Shown in pieces: positions 1 through 8,728 of a DNA stretch of 64,000 nucleotides (positions within the stretch are counted from its first letter, which is position 1; each line of letters begins with the position of its first letter). A model generated the notes under the pieces. The model searched no databases. It worked only from the letters and a program-made list of their open reading frames with translations, and was not told the DNA's origin. The stretch comes from CG2-30-51-40 sp041753575. GTDB taxonomy: Bacteria > Desulfobacterota > DSM-4660 > Desulfatiglandales > Desulfatiglandaceae. The translations under genes and the position numbers were made by a program. Location of the stretch: assembly GCA_041753575.1 (NCBI GenBank), contig JBGSUA010000128.1, forward strand, positions 41,467 through 105,466, in the 5' to 3' direction.

Positions 1-1318
1 TTTTCATCTTCCTCCAGAGAGTAGAAGGATGAATGCCCAGCTCGGCCGCGGCCCTTGATCTGCTCCATCTGTTACGCTCAAGGCAGGATACCAGGAAATT
101 CTTTTCAAGCTCTACCAAGGATGCCTTGCGGGAACGGTCGGGTGATAACGTATCTCGGCCTTCCCGTGATCTCAGATAGTCCGGCATATGCTCCATCTCA
201 AGGGTTTCACCCCGGCAAAGCACCACGGCATACTGAATGATGTTTTCAAGTTCACGGATATTGCCTGGGAAATCATAGGCCATGAGCACCGCCATCACTC
301 CATCCGATATCCTATGGATGGATTTCCCGTTAAGTCCGGAAAATCTCCTCAAAAAATGCTCGGCAAGCAGAGGAACATCCTCTCTCCTTTCCCGCAGGGG
401 AGGAAGCACAATCCGAACCACATTTATTCGATAATAGAGATCCTTTCTGAAACTTCCTTCAGCCACAAGTTCCTCAAGGGGTCTGTTGGTTGCCGCGACA
501 ATCCTCACGTCAGCCTTTAACGGAGAGGTAGCCCCCAGCGGCTCGTAGGTCTTTTCCTGTATCATCCTCAAGAGCCTTACCTGCAGGGCCGGCGATACGT
601 CGCCTATCTCGTCGAGGAAAATGGTCCCGCCCTCGGCAAGGGCCATGCGCCCCGGCTTGTCTTTCTTTGCATCCGTAAAGGCGCCGGCCTTGTAACCGAA
701 AAGCTCCGACTCCAGGAGCGTGTCGGGAAGGGCTCCGCAATTCACTGTTACCATGGGGCCTTCGTGCCTGGGGCTCAAAGAGTGAATGGCCTTGGCAAAG
801 AGTTCCTTGCCGGTTCCGCTTTCGCCGACGAGGAGCACCGTTGCCTCACTTTCAGCAACCTGCTCCATTATCCCGAAAAGGCGCATCATCTCGGAGTTTC
901 TGCTGATTATGTCGTGGAAGGAGTGCCGCGACTCCAACTGCCTTCTTAGTTCCTCAACGATGCTCAAATCCCTGAAGGTCTCCACCCCGCCCATAATGCT
1001 TCCCTCCCGGTCCTTGAGGAGGGCCGTTGAGATGCTGACCGGAATCCTTCGCCCAGATGATGTCAGTATAAAGATGCCCTTGTTCACCACAGGAACTCCG
1101 GTTTCCATGGTCTGCCTAAGGGAGCAATGACTTTCGCAGATGCTCGCCTTGAATACATCCCAGCAGTGCCTGCCTATGGCTTCATCCCTCTTAATGCGGG
1201 TTATTTCTTCTGCCGCCCTGTTAAATGAGGTGATCTTCCAATCGGAGTCAACGGTAAAGACCCCATCGGCTATGCTGTCGAGTATGATGTCTGTCTTATC
1301 TGCAGGTTCCTTGAGCAT
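1..1318 (-). CDS. Sigma-54-dependent PAS/AAA+/Fis-type transcriptional activator (3' end cut by window)
   Basis: NtrC-type activator that would remodel sigma-54 RNA polymerase at distant promoters. About 439 codons are visible and the C-terminus runs off the left edge. Residues ~10-115 form a PAS sensor (it starts IILDSIADGVFTVD) containing several Cys, which could hold a redox or metal ligand (inference). The AAA+ domain from ~135 has Walker A GESGTGKE, Walker B TIFLDEIGD and a GAFTDA loop in place of the classical GAFTGA. The C-terminal Fis-like helix-turn-helix is visible at SRAAAELGIHPSTLWRK. There is no receiver domain, so the PAS domain is the likely signal input. The start is the ATG at 1316-1318, without a clear Shine-Dalgarno. 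The receiver and kinase genes at 1596-4043 are transcribed divergently and may be partners. Confidence 0.93.
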   Translation of the reverse strand, partial: MLKEPADKTDIILDSIADGVFTVDSDWKITSFNRAAEEITRIKRDEAIGRHCWDVFKASICESHCSLRQTMETGVPVVNKGIFILTSSGRRIPVSISTALLKDREGSIMGGVETFRDLSIVEELRRQLESRHSFHDIISRNSEMMRLFGIMEQVAESEATVLLVGESGTGKELFAKAIHSLSPRHEGPMVTVNCGALPDTLLESELFGYKAGAFTDAKKDKPGRMALAEGGTIFLDEIGDVSPALQVRLLRMIQEKTYEPLGATSPLKADVRIVAATNRPLEELVAEGSFRKDLYYRINVVRIVLPPLRERREDVPLLAEHFLRRFSGLNGKSIHRISDGVMAVLMAYDFPGNIRELENIIQYAVVLCRGETLEMEHMPDYLRSREGRDTLSPDRSRKASLVELEKNFLVSCLERNRWSRSRAAAELGIHPSTLWRKMK

Positions 1319-1427
1319 GGGTGATTGAAAAGTCCTTGATTCAGCAATAAGCTAGTATTGATACCATAAGTCTTTATAAAAAATATGCTGCGTTGTAACA
1401 TCTCAATAATTGGGGGGTAAAACCACT

Positions 1428-1521
1428 GGATTCCGGCTCCCGGATCGGGGTCCGGGACAGGCTTCGTCGGAAAGACGGAACAACCCAACTATTTGTCATT
1501 CCAGCGAAAGCTGGAATCCAG
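1428..1521. repeat. Palindromic dispersed repeat, copy A
   Basis: This intergenic stretch contains two imperfect palindromic modules: CTCCCGGATCGGGGTCCGGG, followed by ATTCCAGCGAAAGCTGGAAT. The same modules recur near 15.0 kb and 35.6 kb. It lies between the divergent regulator and receiver genes. Confidence 0.7.
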
Positions 1522-1595
1522 AAATATCGCGGCGAAAACAGTCGCCCCGATTTATTGAGAAGATACGCTGCGTTTTTAATATTTCAGGGAAAATT

Positions 1596-1994
1596 ATGCC
1601 AAAAAAGATACTTATTGTCGATGACGATCCGGATGTCAGGCTGTTTCTTTCCACTCTCCTCAGAGATACGGGTTTTGAGCCTCTTGAGGCGGCGGACGGC
1701 CTTGAGGGCCTTGAGCTTGCAGCATCCGGGAACCCTTCCGTTATACTGCTTGATCTCATGATGCCTCGCAAGAGCGGCATAGCAATGCTGTCGGATCTAA
1801 ACAACAACGAAAGACTTCGCCGCATCCCGGTCATAATGGTGACCGGTGTCACAGGAGAGACAGGAATAGACCTCAATGCCTTCCTGGCCAGAGGGGCCTT
1901 TGTGCCCGCCGGAATAATCGAGAAGCCGGTTGATCCTGATGTCCTCATCAGGACGGTGAAAAAAGCGCTTGAAGGAAGCAGTACAGATGCCTGA
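1596..1994 (+). CDS. Single-domain CheY-like response regulator
   Basis: 132-residue phosphoacceptor (REC) domain with no output domain. It carries the acidic pair D9/D10, the phosphoacceptor D53 (ILLDLMMP), a Thr in IMVTG and the conserved Lys in EKPVD. The ATG at 1596 follows a purine-rich AGGGA. Upstream in-frame sequence belongs to repeat A, so longer starts are unlikely. It lies just before a PAS histidine kinase and probably receives phosphate from it or passes it to another output. A tiny reading frame (1987-2070, 27 codons, preceded by no clear ribosome site) overlaps its stop and ends on the kinase start; it may only couple translation. Confidence 0.9.
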   Translation: MPKKILIVDDDPDVRLFLSTLLRDTGFEPLEAADGLEGLELAASGNPSVILLDLMMPRKSGIAMLSDLNNNERLRRIPVIMVTGVTGETGIDLNAFLARGAFVPAGIIEKPVDPDVLIRTVKKALEGSSTDA

Positions 1995-2066
1995 AAGGTA
2001 TAAGATAAACGGGGAGGAAGGTTTCTCGCAGACCTGGAGCTGGAAAAGATTCCGGGAGCCCCTCCT

Positions 2067-4043
2067 TTGATCGCTGATGGTGAAATGGTAATGACGGGCA
2101 GGCGGATCTCAGAAAATGGCCTCCTGGAAAACGGACGAGACGGCGTCGCGCTGTTCGACATAAGCGGTCGCATTTCCGCCTGCAACCTTGCATTTGCTTA
2201 CCTCCTGGGTTACGAGCAGAAACTCCTTCAGAAAAGGCCTGTCCACTCGCTTTTTAGAAGCCATGCCAGGGCGGTGCTTAGAGATCATCTCCAGGACCTT
2301 ATGATCCTTGAATTTATCACTCTGGAAACAGTGCTTGTGGGAAAGAGAAGCGAACCCATATCTGTTGAGGCCGCCATAGCCTGGATGCCTGATGACCACC
2401 TCTTCAAGATGGTTACCAGGGATATTACCGTAAAAAAAAGGCTCGATGAATACAGACGAACCTATGCGGAACGGCTCGCTCTTGAGGTGGCGGAAAGGAC
2501 AGCACAACTAACCGAATCTCAAAAGGAACTTCAGCTTCAGAAGACCACCGCCGAGGGTATCATCTATGGTTCGCCGATACCTATGTTTGTCCTGGATAGA
2601 GACCACAGAATAACTCACTGGAACAGGGCCAGTGAAAGGCTTACTGGATTTTCAGCCAGAGAGATGATCGGCACGAAACGTCAGTGGGAGCCTTTCTTTG
2701 AGAGTCCCAGAAGGGTCCTCGCGGATCTTGCGATGGACTGCAGTCCGGAGGATGCTGAAAGGCTCTACGCCGGCATGAATCTCCGGCAATCTCAGGTCGT
2801 GCAGGGAGCTCTCGAGGCGGAACACTTCTTTCCCCACCTGGGACCGAAGGGTACGCATCTCTTCGCGACAGCCGCTCCCATAGAAGATGAGGCTGGTGTC
2901 GTTCAAGGGGCGATTGTCACTTACCAGGATTTTACCGAAAGAGTTACCCTGATGGCCGAGCTCAAAATGCGGGAGGCCTATCTGAACAACCTCATTCAAA
3001 ACTCCATTGACGGCATAATCGCAACCGACTCGGAGGGCCTAATTGCCGTATATAACAGAAGCGCAGAGGAGATACTTGGATATACGCCGGAGGAGATAAT
3101 CGGACGGATGCGCTATCAGGACATTTTGTCACACGAGACGGCCCTTGCCATAAGGGACGCCTTCTACGGCGAAAGCTATGGGCCGCCGGGCAAGATCCTC
3201 AACATGACAACCAGTCTCCTTGGAAAACAAAGAGAGCCCATACCAGTGCGATTCACTGGAACCCTTATTCTTGATGGTGAAAAGGAGATAGGAAGCGTCG
3301 TATTCATCCAGGATTTAAGGGAACTTCAGCGGCTCCAAAGGGAAAAGGCCCAGGCGGAGCGAATGGCCGCGATCGGAAGGACAGTGGCCTCAGTTGCCCA
3401 CTATATAAAAAATGTCTTGAGCGGACTAAAGGGAGGCGCCTATGTAGTCAGATCCTCCATCGCCAAAGGCGATTTGGACCTTACCCTCAAAGGTTGGGAG
3501 ATGGTTGAAAGGAATCTCGATCAGATAGGACAGATAGCGGCTGACATGCTTATCTACGCGGGCGAGCGCAGTCCTGTAAGGGAACACCTTAATCCTATTG
3601 AGCTGGTCTCTGAGGTCGTAGAACTCATGCGGGAACGGGCCAGACTTGCCGGCGTCGAGCTTGTTAGCGAGTTCAGGGAGGATACGGGCAAGGTGGTTAT
3701 GGATAGAACCGCTATTTATCGCTCCTTACTCAATCTTGTCGCAAATGCCATTGACGCCTGCACCCTCAAGGGCATGACCGAAGGCGAGGCAAAGGTGGTA
3801 ATTATCGTGGACAGGCCCGATGGGTGGGCCGTTCGCTTCCAGGTGGTTGACAGCGGGGCCGGAATGGATGAAGAGACCCAGAAGAAGATCTTCACTGACT
3901 TTTTTACTACAAAGGGCTATGCCGGGACAGGCCTTGGGCTTCCCGTCACACGCAAGATGGTGGAAGACCAAGGCGGCAAGCTGCTTTTCCATTCAGAGCC
4001 CGGCAGAGGAACCACCTTCAGCCTGCTTCTCCCCCAGAATTGA
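2067..4043 (+). CDS. Soluble multi-PAS sensor histidine kinase
   Basis: 658 residues from a TTG start; an ATG at 2085 is an alternative, and GGGGAGGAAGG lies at 2011-2021. No membrane segment is seen, so it should be cytoplasmic. There are three PAS domains (about 15-125, 165-290, 305-425) joined by a coiled linker. The dimerisation/phosphoacceptor helix has the motif AHYIKNVLSG, and the ATPase domain shows the N box NLVANAIDAC, G1 box DSGAGM and G2 box GTGLGLPVTRKM. It lies 72 bases after the receiver gene, giving a compact two-component unit opposite the sigma-54 activator. NtrB-like architecture; the signal is unknown. Confidence 0.92.
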   Translation: MIADGEMVMTGRRISENGLLENGRDGVALFDISGRISACNLAFAYLLGYEQKLLQKRPVHSLFRSHARAVLRDHLQDLMILEFITLETVLVGKRSEPISVEAAIAWMPDDHLFKMVTRDITVKKRLDEYRRTYAERLALEVAERTAQLTESQKELQLQKTTAEGIIYGSPIPMFVLDRDHRITHWNRASERLTGFSAREMIGTKRQWEPFFESPRRVLADLAMDCSPEDAERLYAGMNLRQSQVVQGALEAEHFFPHLGPKGTHLFATAAPIEDEAGVVQGAIVTYQDFTERVTLMAELKMREAYLNNLIQNSIDGIIATDSEGLIAVYNRSAEEILGYTPEEIIGRMRYQDILSHETALAIRDAFYGESYGPPGKILNMTTSLLGKQREPIPVRFTGTLILDGEKEIGSVVFIQDLRELQRLQREKAQAERMAAIGRTVASVAHYIKNVLSGLKGGAYVVRSSIAKGDLDLTLKGWEMVERNLDQIGQIAADMLIYAGERSPVREHLNPIELVSEVVELMRERARLAGVELVSEFREDTGKVVMDRTAIYRSLLNLVANAIDACTLKGMTEGEAKVVIIVDRPDGWAVRFQVVDSGAGMDEETQKKIFTDFFTTKGYAGTGLGLPVTRKMVEDQGGKLLFHSEPGRGTTFSLLLPQN

Positions 4044-4087
4044 GGCCGAGGAAGAATCGAAGCCTGAACAGCCTGTCGTAGGAGCGC

Positions 4088-4128
4088 TTGACCGGAAGAG
4101 AGGCAGGACTATAATGCAAATGCATTTG
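4088..4128 (+). promoter_or_regulatory. Sigma-70-like promoter with palindromic operator before the zinc-binding protein gene
   Basis: TTGACC (4088-4093), a 16-base spacer and a perfect TATAAT (4110-4115) lie 42 bases before the next ATG. A perfect 12-base palindrome, CAAATGCATTTG (4117-4128), overlaps the expected transcription start. A Zur/Fur-family repressor site there is inference. Confidence 0.6.
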
Positions 4129-4156
4129 AAATCGCACGAGATGGAGGTCTCTTCTG

Positions 4157-5047
4157 ATGAAGGCATTTATGAAGGTTTCAATCGCAGTCTTCCTTTTTAT
4201 CTCTATGGTCGGGAGCCGCGCCTACGGCCAGGAAAGATTAAAGGTATTTGTAAGCATCCTGCCTCAGAAGTTCTTCGTTCAGCAGATAGGCAAGGAAGCC
4301 GTGGATGTTGAGGTCATGGTTCAGCCGGGGGCAAGCCCCCATACCTATGAGCCAAGACCTCAGCAGATGGTTGCGATCTCCCGGGCCAGGATTTATTTCG
4401 CAATTGGAGTTCAATTCGAGAAGGCATGGCTTGAGCGCATCGCATCCTCAAATCCGGCCATGAAGATCATCAACACCCATGACGGCATCGCAAGGGTCCC
4501 GATGCTAGGCCATGACCATGAGGAAAAGGGCGGGCGTAAAGCACACTCTCATGAAGAGGGCGAGCCTGATCCTCACATCTGGCTTTCACCGCCGCTTGTG
4601 ATTATACAGGCCCGGAACGTCCTTTCCGCGCTGCAGGAGGCAGATCCCTCCAACTACGAATTATATGAGGCCAAGTACAGGGGGTTTGAATCAAGGGTAA
4701 TTGCTCTCGACTCCGAGCTTCGCAAGATCTTCAAGGGTAAAAAAGGTCTTTCCTTCATGGTGTTCCATCCTGCGTGGGGGTATTTTGCCCGGGCCTATGG
4801 CCTGTTACAGATACCAATAGAGATTGAGGGCAAGGAACCCAAGCCGGCTCAGCTTAAGAAACTCATACAGGAGGCAAGGGATAAGAAAGTGAAGATTATC
4901 TTCCTGCAGCCTCAGTTTTCCGCAAGAGGCGCGGAGCAGGTGGCAAAGGAGATAGGGGGACAGGTTGTAACGGTTGATCCCCTGGCGTTTGACTGGGAAG
5001 AGAATATGAAAGAGGTTGCCGCGAAGTTTAACAGCGCCCTCAGGTAG
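4157..5047 (+). CDS. Periplasmic zinc (metal)-binding protein, ZnuA/TroA cluster A-I
   Basis: 296 residues with an N-terminal signal peptide (hydrophobic core VSIAVFLFISMVG, cleavage near AYG-QE). Expected metal ligands of the ZnuA family are present: His in GASPHTYEP, His in DPHIWLSP, His in VFHPAWGYF, and the terminal acidic VDPLAFDWEENM. A His/Glu-rich loop (HDHEEKGGRKAHSHEE) between the first two ligands favours zinc over manganese. GGAGG lies ahead of the ATG. No ABC permease or ATPase gene (znuBC) is adjacent, so it is an orphan here; it may serve a transporter encoded elsewhere or act as a zinc chaperone. Confidence 0.9.
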   Translation: MKAFMKVSIAVFLFISMVGSRAYGQERLKVFVSILPQKFFVQQIGKEAVDVEVMVQPGASPHTYEPRPQQMVAISRARIYFAIGVQFEKAWLERIASSNPAMKIINTHDGIARVPMLGHDHEEKGGRKAHSHEEGEPDPHIWLSPPLVIIQARNVLSALQEADPSNYELYEAKYRGFESRVIALDSELRKIFKGKKGLSFMVFHPAWGYFARAYGLLQIPIEIEGKEPKPAQLKKLIQEARDKKVKIIFLQPQFSARGAEQVAKEIGGQVVTVDPLAFDWEENMKEVAAKFNSALR

Positions 5048-5205
5048 TTCCTTGCATTCGGGAAGATTCCTGGAAGGCACTGGTCTTCCCCAACCGGGTC
5101 ATCCCTTTAAACAAAGATGCTCCCAACTTGATTTTTCAAATTGATGCGCATTAAGATCATTCATCTTTCAACCGCAGTGTGACTTTCTGTAAATCGGAGG
5201 TATCC

Positions 5206-5928
5206 ATGATGGATATCATAAGAGACGTGAGCATGATAATCTCATTTAGAACAAGGCATTTTTTCTTAGTCCTTGGAATCCCTGTTGCAACTTTTCTTCT
5301 TGTAACCTCTGTCTCGGCAGCAGACGTAAGCGGTTTTTCCTCTGGCACAGTCCATGGCCGCAGCATTGAGACGAAGCGATCTGCATCGCAACAGGAAGGC
5401 ATGATTGGGACATGGCTGGAAGACCTGGGAGACCTTAAAGTCAAGGTTGTATTTGGAGAAGACGAATCTTTCTCAAGGACGATGACGGAGGGTTCCGCAA
5501 CTGTAACAGTCGAAGGCCGTTACAGGATGGAGGGAAATAAACTCGTTGTAGAGCCTGATGGCTTCGAGCCGTTGAGCTTTGAAATTATCGAAAATAGCGG
5601 CAACAGCCTGATCATCCATGGAGAAGACGGCTCTCGCTCACAAATGTCGCGACTGGCGCGAGGCGAAGGCACGCAGGGAGAGGCTCCAACCGGTGAAGGC
5701 CTGAGGCAGGAATCTCCGGAAGGGGGGAACCTGCCGCCACTCGAGGTCAACCCTCACGAAGGCCGGACCCAGCGGCTTAGCACGGATGGGCAGCAGGCAG
5801 AAAGAATTGCCCGCAGAGGAGAGAAGGACATTCCCGACACGGAGCACCAGGGGCTCTCCCTCTGGAGATCAAAGGAGACATGGTCCCGGAAGCGGTCAGG
5901 CCAGGCCTTAGGCTTACCTCTTACATGA
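5206..5928 (+). CDS. Secreted lipocalin-like protein with probable C-terminal frameshift
   Basis: 240 residues. The start at 5206 was chosen because CGGAGG sits just before it. It has a signal peptide (FLVLGIPVATFLLVTSVSAA). Residues ~65-150 resemble small lipocalin-like domains (GTWLEDLG ... GRYRMEGNKLVVEPDG). The C-terminal ~75 residues are low-complexity and charged, with a coding-poor look after about base 5780. A different frame from about 5850 to a TAA at 6012-6014 gives a convincing tail (SYMMTGSLPGSVNGWIPDEE, then GRWVDREG). A frameshift near 5785-5870 is therefore likely. Function unknown. Confidence 0.7.
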   Translation: MMDIIRDVSMIISFRTRHFFLVLGIPVATFLLVTSVSAADVSGFSSGTVHGRSIETKRSASQQEGMIGTWLEDLGDLKVKVVFGEDESFSRTMTEGSATVTVEGRYRMEGNKLVVEPDGFEPLSFEIIENSGNSLIIHGEDGSRSQMSRLARGEGTQGEAPTGEGLRQESPEGGNLPPLEVNPHEGRTQRLSTDGQQAERIARRGEKDIPDTEHQGLSLWRSKETWSRKRSGQALGLPLT

Positions 5929-6010
5929 TGACCGGAAGCCTGCCGGGTTCGGTCAACGGATGGATCCCGGATGAAGAAGGCCGTTGGGTTGACAGGGAGG
6001 GGACGTCCCC

Positions 6011-7822
6011 CTAAAGATAGCGTTTGGCGTAGCGGCGCACGTGATGGCCTTCCAGGACGTGGAATTGTCTTAGCTTTTTGAGGGTGACAGGAGAGAAGGC
6101 ACCAATGGGAAGATAGGCGATTTTCTTGCCTGTTGCCGCGGCTAAACCCCGGCACAACCCGGACGGCGGCGTGGCGGCCACATAGACCACATGGGTCTCG
6201 GTGCTGTAGTCTATGGCGGCCATAAGCAGCCTCTCGGGTTTGTCCCCGGCCTCGTCGAAAAAGGGGTCCTTCCAGATATCATATACCCGCATGGGCGGAT
6301 AGGTGAGCATGAAGCCGCCATACTGGCATCTTGAGATACCGGGGCCGTCCATTACCTCTCCGGCCGGAGTGCTGTAGAAGGCCATGTCTGATTCCTGATC
6401 GTGCTCACCGAGCCAGGTGACGCACCATGGGAAAAGCTCCTTGCCTTCCCTGTCGGGCCGATCAGGATCAAAAATGACGACCACAGAGCCTACCTTGCCC
6501 CGGATGGGCCTGTCGGAACGTACATAGATCCTACCCTCAGACCAGTTTCTAACTGTCTCCCTCAGGTCAATGCCATCCAGAAGCGAACTTGTGAATGGCT
6601 CAACCCGGGAGTTGCCCTCGGATTTGATCTCAATCGCCTTCTTCTTCAGATAACTCCCATAGCCCTCTATCGCTACATCCTCAGGCGGATAGGAACAGAT
6701 GGCAAGTCCCTTGAACTTGCTCTTCCACTCTCCTGGATATCTCTCTCGTTTCCTCCTCTTTACCGGCACTGCTACGAGCCTTCTTCTGATAGCCTTTATT
6801 CGCCGGTGAAAGCGTATTCTCTTATGATCTAGGTAAAGATCCTCTCCCTCAAGATAAAGAACAGGCAAATCGGGATGTTCGCTCTGCCATGGATATTCGC
6901 TTCCTTTGTCCCAGACCTCGTATGCGAAATTGTCTTCCGCGGCCCCCCTCGCGGCCACAATAAGCTGATAGAAGCTTGGGACAAGCCCTCCAGTCACCAG
7001 CGCATAGTTTCTGGCAAACTTAAAGAGGATCCTCCGCTGCACCGAGTTAAGCCTTTCCTTGCTGTTTTTCCAGTAATTCTCCTCGGCAAGCTTTATGAGG
7101 GAGGAGTTCAGCTCGACTCTATCAATGGATTCCAGGAGGCTGTCCTTCCTCGCTCTTTCATAGGCGGCCATAAGAAAGGGCATCTCGCTCAAAACCTCAC
7201 GGCTGGATTCTTCATGAAGATGGGCAAGACCGACTCCCTCCCTCCTGCTCCTTCCGATGACGCGTGTCTGGGGCTTTTCGAGCATTTCAAGAAGTCCAGG
7301 CAGGTGAGAAAGTCCACCGACGTGCATTATCTTCCGGCCGCTTCGACTGAGCTTCTGGAGTTCAAAGGCCATTGTCTTTTCCCTCAGAATATCATCAGGA
7401 AGAATTGATGGGGGCGCGATCTTCAGGTAGGCGTCACAGTAAAGGAAATACCCTATCCTTTTCACTGTGTAGGAATCAGGAAGTGATGAGATGTCAATTG
7501 GATAGTCATCCGTATCGCGATCAATGAAATGTATCGGGATTCCTCTTTCCGAGGCAAGCCTCACCGCCTCCACCTGAGGATCGGTGGGCTCTATGGGAAG
7601 ATATACGAAGGTTCCTTCAGAATCTTCGTAGAAGACAACCGACAGTAAGGGCAGCCTTTCTATCGCTTTAAGGATCTTTTCCTTTAATGTGGGAGGGAAC
7701 TCTACGGTGATGTCATCAGGCCTATACTCCTCAAATTCCCTTCGCACCTCCACCGCAAACTCCGTGCGGTTATGGATAACGGGCAGGAGCCTTACGTTTC
7801 GCCACTCAAAACTATTGCTCAT
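6011..7822 (-). CDS. TraB/ChaN-like domain protein, partner of MoxR ATPase
   Basis: About 603 residues. The ATG at 7820-7822 overlaps the end of the MoxR gene, and an upstream TTG in the same frame is possible. The N-terminal third resembles the TraB/ChaN/DUF5682 group: VRLLPVIHNRTEF, DDITVEFPP, and later IMHVGGLSHLPGL, which matches the conserved GxxHxxGL element. The remaining ~350 residues are not recognised; they contain basic patches (RRRLVAVPVKRRKRERYPG). No signal peptide or membrane helix is clear. Tight coupling to a MoxR ATPase recalls MoxR-DUF5682-VWA loci, but no VWA gene is present. The exact role is unknown. Confidence 0.65.
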   Translation of the reverse strand: MSNSFEWRNVRLLPVIHNRTEFAVEVRREFEEYRPDDITVEFPPTLKEKILKAIERLPLLSVVFYEDSEGTFVYLPIEPTDPQVEAVRLASERGIPIHFIDRDTDDYPIDISSLPDSYTVKRIGYFLYCDAYLKIAPPSILPDDILREKTMAFELQKLSRSGRKIMHVGGLSHLPGLLEMLEKPQTRVIGRSRREGVGLAHLHEESSREVLSEMPFLMAAYERARKDSLLESIDRVELNSSLIKLAEENYWKNSKERLNSVQRRILFKFARNYALVTGGLVPSFYQLIVAARGAAEDNFAYEVWDKGSEYPWQSEHPDLPVLYLEGEDLYLDHKRIRFHRRIKAIRRRLVAVPVKRRKRERYPGEWKSKFKGLAICSYPPEDVAIEGYGSYLKKKAIEIKSEGNSRVEPFTSSLLDGIDLRETVRNWSEGRIYVRSDRPIRGKVGSVVVIFDPDRPDREGKELFPWCVTWLGEHDQESDMAFYSTPAGEVMDGPGISRCQYGGFMLTYPPMRVYDIWKDPFFDEAGDKPERLLMAAIDYSTETHVVYVAATPPSGLCRGLAAATGKKIAYLPIGAFSPVTLKKLRQFHVLEGHHVRRYAKRYL

Positions 7823-8690
7823 CGTTAATCTGATCAACTACTTCGGAGAAATATTCTGAGGCGTTGGCATCCAGAATCATAGAGGCCGCCTCTTTGAGAA
7901 AGCCGAGGACCTTTGCCTTTCCCTCAGGACCTTCGCTCTTGTCATATGAGATCCTCTTTAGGGCATAGCGGGCAATGTTTATTCCGTCTCTGACTGAATA
8001 GCGTTCATCAGCTTCATGGGAAGACTGAAGGAATTCGACTACATATTCCAGCATCTCGTCATCGGCAAAAGGCAGATTACTCCTGAGGATGAGGAGTTCC
8101 TCATCCCTTTCAGGGAAATCTATGAAGATCTGAGGTTGAAGCCTTGATTGGATATAATCAGGAAGTTCGAAGGTGCTAGCGTCATCGTTCATGGTGGTGC
8201 AAAGGCGGAAGTCCGGATGGGCCCTTATCTTGACCCCCGCTACTATTGATTCCACATACCTCCTGCTGTCCATGAGAGGAGCGAGAGACGCCCAGCTCTT
8301 CTCACTCATCCTGTTTCCCTCGTCAATGATGGCAACTCCCCCCTTTATCATGGCGGAGACAACAGGACTTGCCATGTACTTGATGCTCCCGTGCTCACTT
8401 ATTACCGGAGTCACTATCAGGTCCTCGGGTCTTGTATCCATTGTGGCCTGGAACAGATAGGCAGGGCGATTCATCCTCTTGGCCGAATAGTAGGCAAGGC
8501 TGGTCTTACCCACCCCTGGCTTTCCAACCAGCCTGGGGCTTAGAGGAAGATCCTCATCGCTCAACACCAACCACGCGGCAAGGACCTGCGCTACCAGATC
8601 CTCCTGGCCGACCCACAGAAGGGGCACTTCGTCAGGTTCACAAAGATGCAACTCAATACCGTCAATAACCACCTTTTCCATTCGTGGCAT
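7812..8690 (-). CDS. MoxR-family AAA+ ATPase
   Basis: 292 residues with Walker A GKPGVGKTS, Walker B VAIIDEGNRMSE, a sensor-1-type Asn (LCTTMND) and an arginine-rich SRLQPQ segment. These are the marks of MoxR/AAA_5 chaperone-like ATPases, which activate or assemble protein complexes together with a client or VWA protein. GGAGGTAA precedes the ATG directly. Its stop overlaps the start of the TraB-like gene, so that protein is the probable client. Confidence 0.88.
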   Translation of the reverse strand: MPRMEKVVIDGIELHLCEPDEVPLLWVGQEDLVAQVLAAWLVLSDEDLPLSPRLVGKPGVGKTSLAYYSAKRMNRPAYLFQATMDTRPEDLIVTPVISEHGSIKYMASPVVSAMIKGGVAIIDEGNRMSEKSWASLAPLMDSRRYVESIVAGVKIRAHPDFRLCTTMNDDASTFELPDYIQSRLQPQIFIDFPERDEELLILRSNLPFADDEMLEYVVEFLQSSHEADERYSVRDGINIARYALKRISYDKSEGPEGKAKVLGFLKEAASMILDANASEYFSEVVDQINDEQ

Positions 8691-8728
8691 TTACCTCCAA
8701 AGATATGGTTCACCATCCAGGCTGATCA

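Noticed and set aside
1987..2070. 27-codon frame bridging the receiver stop and the kinase start
   Set aside because: Too short and without homology to call a gene; kept only as a possible translation-coupling frame.
1496..2185. 229-codon minus-strand frame opposite the receiver gene
   Set aside because: It is a Ser/Arg-rich shadow of the receiver and kinase coding sequence.
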